Source of the DNA: Deltaproteobacteria bacterium RBG_13_43_22
GTDB lineage: Bacteria > Desulfobacterota > RBG-13-43-22
Direction of reading: 5' to 3'
DNA: 47,080 nt
Assembly (NCBI GenBank): GCA_001797675.1
Contig: MGQB01000008.1
Coordinates: 1-47,080, forward strand
Shown: piece after piece, positions 41,869 to 47,080 of the stretch
Layout of the letters: each line of letters begins with the position of its first letter
Numbering within the stretch: position 1 is the stretch's first letter
Program-made: the position numbers and the translations under genes
Notes under the pieces: generated by a model
Seen by the model: the letters and a program-made list of their open reading frames with translations, nothing else
Database searches by the model: none
What the model was told of the DNA's origin: nothing

Positions 41869-42581
41869 TTTCGACGTCTTGAAGGGATGAATATTCTGGT
41901 GGCTATCAATCGGGAAAAGGTCCGGGTGTTGCGCCAGAAATCCAACCATGGTCTAAAGTGGGAAACCCTCTCCCCCACAGGGTCATAAAGGGGGGTTACA
42001 GGGGTCTCTATGATGGGGATCTCACCCCAGATTGCCCGAACCAGAATTTCCACTTCAAACTGGTATCTCCTGGTCCGGGTTCCAAGGTGCAGGGCCTCGG
42101 GGAGGGGGTAAATCCGAAATCCGGATTGGGAATCAGAAAGCCATCTCCCGCATGAGGCCCAGACCCAGAAGTTGGAAAATCCGCGGCCCCAGCGGCTGGT
42201 CCAGGGTATATTTCCATGTCCCATTCCTATCCGCCTCCCGATAACCATGAGGCGTTGCCCTTCCGGGATTGTCTTGAGCAGGGAAAGGATATCCTCCGGA
42301 TTGTGCTGGCCGTCGGCATCAATCGTGACGGCCCAGTCGGCTATTTTCATCGCCTCGGCAAATCCCGTTAACAGAGAAGCCCCCTTACCTTGATTCTCTT
42401 TATGTCTTAGAACCCTAATACCGGAAAGGGATGTAAGGACCTGGGGGGTGGAGTCTGTTGATCCGTCATCTACAACAATAACAGGCAGACCGAACCGGAT
42501 AGTTTTCTCCACCACCTCTCTTATTTTTCCCCCGTGGTTATAAACAGGAATAACAATGACACAGCGGAGAGGTATGGTCAT
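41865..42581 (-). CDS. Family 2 glycosyltransferase
   Basis: A 238-residue GT-A enzyme: V-I-V-I-P-V-Y-N-H-G, V-V-D-D-G-S-T-D-S-T, and T-I-D-A-D-G-Q-H with the metal-binding aspartates, then I-G-R-R-I-G-M-G and S-D-S-Q-S-G-F-R. No C-terminal membrane domain is seen. ATG at 42581 was chosen because AAGGAG is upstream and the family N-terminus starts there. GT2 enzymes of this kind are regular members of aryl-polyene clusters. Stop overlaps the methyltransferase start (ATGA). Confidence 0.88.
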   Translation of the reverse strand: MTIPLRCVIVIPVYNHGGKIREVVEKTIRFGLPVIVVDDGSTDSTPQVLTSLSGIRVLRHKENQGKGASLLTGFAEAMKIADWAVTIDADGQHNPEDILSLLKTIPEGQRLMVIGRRIGMGHGNIPWTSRWGRGFSNFWVWASCGRWLSDSQSGFRIYPLPEALHLGTRTRRYQFEVEILVRAIWGEIPIIETPVTPLYDPVGERVSHFRPWLDFWRNTRTFSRLIATRIFIPSRRRK

Positions 42582-42651
42582 AAGATGAGAACTCCTTGAG
42601 ACGCAGGACCTATCCTCCTCTTGCCGGTCACCCTTTTTGACTCCTTTCAAT

Positions 42652-43461
42652 TTATCCGGTAGGCTCCAAGCCTTTACCTTGCAGAATCCCGCCGTCGACC
42701 ACAATTTCAGCCCCGGTAGTGTAGCTGGAAGCCTCGGAAGCCAGGTAAACCGCGGCACCAGCTATTTCGTCGGGTTGGCCGATCCGTCCCATGGGGGTCA
42801 TTTGGGCCATGGCTTCCTGCCCCTTTTTGGCCTCTTCCGGTGAGAGATGGAACCAATGGGAATTCAACATTTTGGTGCTGATCGGCCCGGGGGCAATGGC
42901 ATTGACCTGGATATTAAAAGGGGCCAATTCCAGGGCAAAGGCCTTGGTGATCATGCGGACACCGGCCTTGGATATACTGTAGACGCTTACCCCCCGTTCC
43001 GGGATGAAACCATCGATGGAAGCGAGATTGATAATTTTACCCCCCCCTTGCTTCTTCATGATTTTGGCTACCGCCTGGCTGGTGAAATAAAGACCTTTCA
43101 TGTTCAAGTTCATAATGGTATCCCAGAGACGTTCATCGGTTTCCAGCACACTGCCCATGGCCGGACTGGCACCGGCATTATTGACCAGGATATCGATTTT
43201 TCCGAACTTACTCATTACGGTGTCGACCATTTTATTGATTTCTTCCATCTTGCCCAGATGGGCTTGGATAGGAATGGCTTCTCCTCCAAAGGACTTGATT
43301 TCTGAAGCGGTTTCTTCCAGGTCGTTTATTTTACGGCTGGTCACGGCCACTTTCGCACCGGCCTTGGCAAAACCCAGTGCAATGGCTTTGCCTATACCCC
43401 GGCTGCCGCCGGTCACAACCGCTGTTTTGCCCTTTAATGAAAACTTGGATAGATCAAACAT
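42652..43461 (-). CDS. SDR-family oxidoreductase
   Basis: A 269-residue classical SDR with T-G-G-S-R-G-I-G-K, N-N-A-G-A-S-P, the catalytic Y-S-I-S-K-A-G and the C-terminal I-V-V-D-G-G. It is a paralogue of the divergently transcribed gene at 43644-44396. The family includes FabG-like reductases and many alcohol dehydrogenases; substrate unknown. It lies 70 bases before the GT2 gene and may be in its operon. ATG start at 43461. Confidence 0.9.
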   Translation of the reverse strand: MFDLSKFSLKGKTAVVTGGSRGIGKAIALGFAKAGAKVAVTSRKINDLEETASEIKSFGGEAIPIQAHLGKMEEINKMVDTVMSKFGKIDILVNNAGASPAMGSVLETDERLWDTIMNLNMKGLYFTSQAVAKIMKKQGGGKIINLASIDGFIPERGVSVYSISKAGVRMITKAFALELAPFNIQVNAIAPGPISTKMLNSHWFHLSPEEAKKGQEAMAQMTPMGRIGQPDEIAGAAVYLASEASSYTTGAEIVVDGGILQGKGLEPTG

Positions 43462-43571
43462 GATTAAACCTCCAAATATTTATTAAGATCCTAATAGGAT
43501 TCTATGTCCTGAGAGGAAATTATCAAGAAAAAAATTCAGGTTCCTTCTCAAAATCGGTCCTCTTATTCTCC

Positions 43572-43601
43572 TTGACCCCTATTTGCTTCTTATCTTATAC
43601 T
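43572..43601 (+). promoter_or_regulatory. Predicted promoter of the plus-strand SDR gene
   Basis: TTGACC (43572-43577), an 18-base spacer and TATACT (43596-43601) form a good sigma-70-type promoter, placing transcription about 35 bases before the ATG at 43644. It lies in the 182-base gap shared with the divergent SDR gene. Confidence 0.6.
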
Positions 43602-43643
43602 CCTTTCATAAAATAATAAATTCAATCATAGGGGGGATAAATA

Positions 43644-44396
43644 ATGGATTTTTCCTTAAACGGTAAAGTAATCCTTATCACCGGAGCCAGCCGGGGAATC
43701 GGCCGGACTGCGGCTATTGGGATGGCCCAGGCCGGCGCGGACATAGCCATCGCCAGCCGAAAACTTCCCGATTTGGAAAAGGCGGCGGATGAGATCAGGA
43801 AAACAGGAAGAAAATGCCTTCCGGTGGCGGCCCATGTGGGGAGGCAGGAGGACCGAGATAATCTGGTTAAACGGGTTGTGGAGGAGTTTGGGAAGATCGA
43901 TATCCTGGTGAACAATGCGGCCACCAATCCTACCATGGCCCAGGCCATGGACATAGACGACCGGGCCTGGGATTCGATTATGAACCTGAATCTTAAGGGC
44001 CTTTTCTTCTTGAGTCAGGCCGTGGCCAAAGTCATGAAAGAAAAAGGAGGCGGCAAGATCATCAATATTGCTTCCATCGCCGGAATCAGCCCGGATATGC
44101 TGCCCATATATTCCATCAGCAAGGCCGGGGTGATCATGGCCACCAAGGTGATGGCCCAACAATGGGCCCAGTATAATATTCGGGCCAATGTGGTCGCTCC
44201 GGGTATGGTCAAAACCGGCTTCAGCCAACCCCTCTGGAGTAATCCGGACATCCTGAAGGCGGTAACCGGCCGAAATCCTATGGGCCGGATAGCCGACCCT
44301 GAAGAAATGGTGGGGGCCATTATTTACCTGGCTTCGGATGCTTCCAGTTATGTTACCGGGCAGGTTCTGGCGGTTGATGGAGGGAGTACTATTTAG
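43644..44396 (+). CDS. SDR-family oxidoreductase
   Basis: A 250-residue classical SDR: T-G-A-S-R-G-I-G-R, N-N-A-A-T-N-P (Ala replacing the usual Gly), Y-S-I-S-K-A-G, and L-A-V-D-G-G-S. It resembles the gene at 42652-43461 over its whole length. ATG start at 43644 with GGGGGGATAA upstream. The interrupted tetR gene lies downstream on the opposite strand and is a candidate local regulator, though no operator was identified. Confidence 0.9.
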   Translation: MDFSLNGKVILITGASRGIGRTAAIGMAQAGADIAIASRKLPDLEKAADEIRKTGRKCLPVAAHVGRQEDRDNLVKRVVEEFGKIDILVNNAATNPTMAQAMDIDDRAWDSIMNLNLKGLFFLSQAVAKVMKEKGGGKIINIASIAGISPDMLPIYSISKAGVIMATKVMAQQWAQYNIRANVVAPGMVKTGFSQPLWSNPDILKAVTGRNPMGRIADPEEMVGAIIYLASDASSYVTGQVLAVDGGSTI

Positions 44397-44503
44397 AAAT
44401 CAGGCATCAGGCAATAGGCTATAGGACTGATTAAATATCTTTCTTTTCTTCTCTTCTATTGCCTGTTGCCCAATCCCGATTTTTTTTAACCATCAAGATG
44501 TTT

Positions 44504-45369
44504 TTATGATTTAGACGGAGAGGATTGTTTTCTTATTTTCCCGGGGAGTAGTTTGCCTTTTTCCGACTTTTCGTCCGGGTCCATGGTGATTCGAAAATTC
44601 CAGACCTTTTCTTCCTTTGGGGAAGCAATACCCATAATGATCAGATCGGCTAATTGTTCGGAACAATCAATCAAACTTTCCGGTTTTCCCACAAGGACCC
44701 GCCGTATAATGTGGCGTTGACCCGTGGCACGCCGGTTGCGGGGCCGAAGGCCATGCAAGCCAGTGACATCGGTGTCCAATGGCCTGGTTGGCGCTGCCTT
44801 GGCGGCGACAACCGGGACATGGCACCGATAGGGGCAACGCCACATTGGCGACGCCGTTAGGCGGCGCCAACCAGATGTTCAATAGTTCCCAGGATAGCTG
44901 CCCGGACCAAATAGGGATTGATATCGGCCCTAAATTCGCCGGTTGCCATGCCTTCTTTAATAAGGTGCAGGACGAGCCGGCTTAGATCCTGGACATCCTT
45001 ATAAGCCGGCATTTCTAAAAATTTCCGATTCTGTTTGAGAATGAGCATAGTCACCGAGGCATAATCGGGATTATTTTCAAAGAACCAGAAATAACGGTGA
45101 ATAATACATCGGACCTTGTCGGCCGCTCCCCGAAGAAATTCGAGAATTGATTCCAATTCCTCTTTATGTTTACGGGTCGTTTTTCCGGGGATGGAAAAAA
45201 GAAGCTCTTCTTTTGAGGAAAAATATTCATAAATAGTAGCATCCGAGATCTTGGCTTCCCGGGCCACATCCGAAATGGTGGCGTCATGAAATCCTTTGTG
45301 GGCGAATGTTTTCATGGCAGCCTTGAGGATTTGTTCTTTTCGGATTTCGGATTTGGGTTGAGGGACCAT
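44504..45369 (-). pseudogene. TetR-family regulator gene interrupted by a palindromic insertion
   Basis: The reading frame from 45369 starts with a normal helix-turn-helix domain: I-L-K-A-A-M-K-T-F-A-H-K-G-F, A-T-I-S-D-V-A-R-E-A, T-I-Y-E-Y-F-S-S-K-E-E-L. It ends at 44857 after G-T-I-E-H-L-V plus three element-encoded residues (170 in all). The natural continuation, R-R-V-L-V-G-K-P-E-S-L-I-D, resumes at 44707 and ends at 44504. Deleting 44708-44868 joins both parts exactly in frame. DNA binding could survive, but the C-terminal dimer helices are lost. ATG at 45369 with AAGGAT upstream. Confidence 0.8.
44708..44868. mobile_element. About 161 bp GC-rich palindromic (MITE/REP-like) element inside tetR
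   Basis: Perfect 12-base inverted ends AATGTGGCGTTG (44708-44719) and CAACGCCACATT (44835-44846) bound most of it. A second inverted pair (44786-44812 with 44847-44872) extends to the right edge, and GGCCAT/ATGGCC (44749-44754, 44779-44784) forms another. It is clearly richer in G and C than the flanks and encodes no protein. Its removal restores the tetR frame, which fixes the boundaries to within a base or two. Confidence 0.75.
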
Positions 45370-45863
45370 GGCTTTTATCCTTGATATTTATAGGCCGGTT
45401 TGTTTTTGAAAAAAAACTTGACAGGGGTTATCTTGATCGAATAAAACGAGAACCCGTACAGATTAGTGGCGATATTTCTCAAATGCTACATTATTTTTCT
45501 CTTTTTGTTGAAATAGGGCTTTTAAAAAGTCAAGAAAAAAATAGGTTGGGTAAACTATTAAGAGAAAAAAGAATTGACTTTTCATAACTCGATTTGGTAG
45601 TTTGGCAATAAAAAAATAGGGTTCGTGCTGTACGAATGAAATATATTGTCTATCTTACCTTAATTTTGAAAATAGCACCTTCCCCGATTTTTGTGGAGGG
45701 TTAACAGAATTTGAAAATAACTGTGATTTCGACCTTTCAGCAGGAGGTAAGGATGCATAAGTCAAAAGACCTCCTTTATCCAAAAGAAAACGACCAACCT
45801 AGTTGTATTCCTGCGCATTTATCAAAAACCAATCAACCCAAAAACTTAAAAGGAGAAAAAGCC
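45370..45863. other. 494 bp leader region of the substrate-binding protein gene
   Basis: No convincing gene. It is A/T-rich and contains, near its right end, AGGAGGT (45742-45748) and ACCTCCT (45769-45775), a perfect seven-base inverted pair that would fold over a strong Shine-Dalgarno and an in-frame ATG at 45753. That ATG would add 37 residues before the signal peptide of the next gene, so it is more likely regulatory or incidental than the real start. Confidence 0.4.
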
Positions 45864-47080
45864 ATGAAAAAGTTTACCTTTGGATGGGGCATGCTGCTGG
45901 TAGCCTGCCTTGTTGTAGTGATGTGTTTCCCCGCTTGGGGGCGAACCATCAAAATCGGCGTCATCGGTCCCATGCAGTTTGTGCAAGGCAAGGGGCATTG
46001 GAATGGGGCCACTATGGCTGCCGAAGAGATCAATGCCCGGGGCGGGGTGCAGGTCGGCAATGAAAAAATGAAAGTCGAATTGGTCAAGGCCGATTCCAAC
46101 GAATTTATTAATGTGACGGATGCCACCAACGCCATGGAGCGTTTGATGACCCAGGACAAGGTGGATTTTGTGGTCGGCGGGTTCAGGACCGAAGCTGTTT
46201 TGGCCATGCAGGACATCGCCATGGACTATAAAAAGATCTTTATCGGCGTTGGAGCAGCGACCCCTTCGATCTGCGAGCGGGTGGCCAAAGATTATAACCG
46301 CTATAAATACTGGTTCCGGCAGACCCCGATGAATTCTAATTATTTAGTCGCTGCTGCTTTTTCCCAGATCGCTTCGGCGGCAGAAGTCATTAAGAGGGAA
46401 TTGAAAGTCCCGATAAAAGTGGCTATCGTGGCCGAGAAGGCCGTCTGGGTGGAAGGCATGGTTAAGGCAGCCGAGGCCACTCTCCCCAAAATGGGAATGG
46501 CAATTGTAGGTGTCTGGCGGCCATCCGATAAGGCCACCGATGTGACGGCAGAGCTTTCGGCCATCCAGAAAAGCGATGCCAACCTGATCTTCACCATTTT
46601 CTCGGCCTCGGTTGGGATTACCTTCGCTCGTCAGGCTGGTGAACTTAAGATACCGGCTCTTCAGGTAGGGATCAATGTGGAGGGTCAAAAGGACGGCTTC
46701 TGGGAGGCCACCAAGGGTATGGGGAACTACATTATTACACAGAACACTTATATAAAAGGGGTTGACATAACCACGGTGACCAAGTCTTATATTGATCGAT
46801 ATGTAAAGGAATTCGGGGAGGTCCCGACCTATACAGCCGACACCTATGGCGCAATTTTGTATGGTCTAACCCCTTCCATTACTGCAGTTGGGAGTTTGGA
46901 TGCCGATAAGATCGTCGCCCACCTCGAGAACCGGGAATACTATACAACCGGTGGAAAAATCAAGTGGATGAAGGATGCTCAAGGTAAACCCCTCCATGAT
47001 GTGACCTGGGGTCCTGGGTACGTGACGGGTATTGCCGGCCAATGGCAGGACGGCAAATTTGTCGGGGTCTGGCCCTATAA
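45864..47080 (+). CDS. Branched-chain-amino-acid-type ABC transporter substrate-binding protein (LivK-like), 3-prime partial
   Basis: At least 405 residues; the frame runs off the window in the middle of a codon. A signal peptide (about residues 1-27, ending F-P-A-W-G) precedes I-K-I-G-V-I-G-P-M, G-A-T-M-A-A-E-E-I-N-A-R-G-G and V-G-G-F-R-T-E-A, the type I periplasmic binding protein fold of Leu/Ile/Val and aromatic-acid transporters. ATG at 45864 was chosen because AAAAGGAG precedes it and the signal peptide starts there. Permease and ATPase genes would be expected beyond the window. The ligand is not predictable. Confidence 0.9.
   Translation, partial: MKKFTFGWGMLLVACLVVVMCFPAWGRTIKIGVIGPMQFVQGKGHWNGATMAAEEINARGGVQVGNEKMKVELVKADSNEFINVTDATNAMERLMTQDKVDFVVGGFRTEAVLAMQDIAMDYKKIFIGVGAATPSICERVAKDYNRYKYWFRQTPMNSNYLVAAAFSQIASAAEVIKRELKVPIKVAIVAEKAVWVEGMVKAAEATLPKMGMAIVGVWRPSDKATDVTAELSAIQKSDANLIFTIFSASVGITFARQAGELKIPALQVGINVEGQKDGFWEATKGMGNYIITQNTYIKGVDITTVTKSYIDRYVKEFGEVPTYTADTYGAILYGLTPSITAVGSLDADKIVAHLENREYYTTGGKIKWMKDAQGKPLHDVTWGPGYVTGIAGQWQDGKFVGVWPY

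Noticed and set aside
43656..44228. 190-codon minus-strand frame
   Set aside because: Antisense to the SDR gene with no start signal or family motif.
44857..45369. Intact 170-residue TetR protein
   Set aside because: The missing C-terminus is found in frame beyond the palindromic insert, so the short form is a disrupted gene even if it is expressed.
45381..45587. 68-codon plus-strand frame in the leader of the binding-protein gene
   Set aside because: No Shine-Dalgarno, TTG start, Lys/Phe-rich composition typical of A/T-rich noncoding DNA, and no recognisable motif.
45753..45863. Upstream in-frame ATG that would lengthen the substrate-binding protein by 37 residues
   Set aside because: The extension would bury the signal peptide; the later ATG has its own good Shine-Dalgarno. 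Kept only as a possible leader or switch.

Overview
The window looks like a chromosome segment of an anaerobic Gram-negative bacterium, most probably Desulfobacterota (former Deltaproteobacteria). The signs are a class I hybrid cluster protein (Hcp) with an HcpR-type palindrome upstream, a stand-alone IMP cyclohydrolase instead of fused PurH, B12-binding radical SAM proteins, an adenosine-specific kinase, a LivK-type binding protein, and Gram-negative envelope parts (LolA-like, MipA/OmpV-like and LpxL-like proteins). Base composition is moderate and several genes start with TTG or GTG. No rRNA, tRNA, CRISPR array or complete insertion sequence was seen. The placement is inference; no marker gene search was possible.

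Region 1 (about 130-7670, all minus strand) is a polysaccharide or glycolipid locus. It holds a GDP-mannose 4,6-dehydratase, two DegT-type PLP sugar aminotransferases, two polyprenol-phosphate-mannose-synthase-like GT2 enzymes, a cupin, a flippase-like membrane protein and an unrecognised helical protein. Gmd plus a perosamine-synthetase-like DegT enzyme suggests a GDP-perosamine-type 4-amino-6-deoxy sugar. A roughly 220 bp element with 29-30 bp inverted ends lies before gmd.

Region 2 (8065-19033) is mixed housekeeping and accessory content: a class-C-beta-lactamase-like hydrolase, an LD-carboxypeptidase, an adenosine-specific kinase, a 941-residue hybrid histidine kinase, a TldE/PmbA-like protein, two convergent paralogous B12-radical SAM genes, and IMP cyclohydrolase. 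Region 3 (19340-22948) is a nitrosative-stress unit: hcp, a zinc-ribbon HD protein and a ferredoxin-type protein. Its promoter carries a perfect 16 bp palindrome that sits at -41.5 relative to the deduced start site.

Region 4 (23119-43461) is the most interesting part: an aryl-polyene-like type II fatty acid/polyketide cluster. It has two ACPs, two FabA/FabZ-like dehydratases, FabG, one ketosynthase, a thioesterase, an acyl-AMP ligase, a PPTase, an LpxL-like and a PlsC-like acyltransferase, LolA, a lipoprotein, an MMPL exporter fused to a methyltransferase, and a NodB deacetylase. Unusually it also encodes a PlsY-like acyl-phosphate acyltransferase and a single-chain FakA-FakB fatty acid kinase. 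Together these could take a thioesterase-released acid to acyl-phosphate, then acyl-glycerol-3-phosphate, then a diacyl lipid that is exported. An inverted flank carries SDR, GT2, a frameshifted copy of the exporter's methyltransferase domain, and MipA/OmpV, with the remnant of a third methyltransferase copy behind it.

Region 5 (43644-47080) holds a divergent SDR, a tetR gene interrupted by a roughly 161 bp palindromic element, and the start of a branched-chain-amino-acid-type ABC substrate-binding protein that runs off the window.
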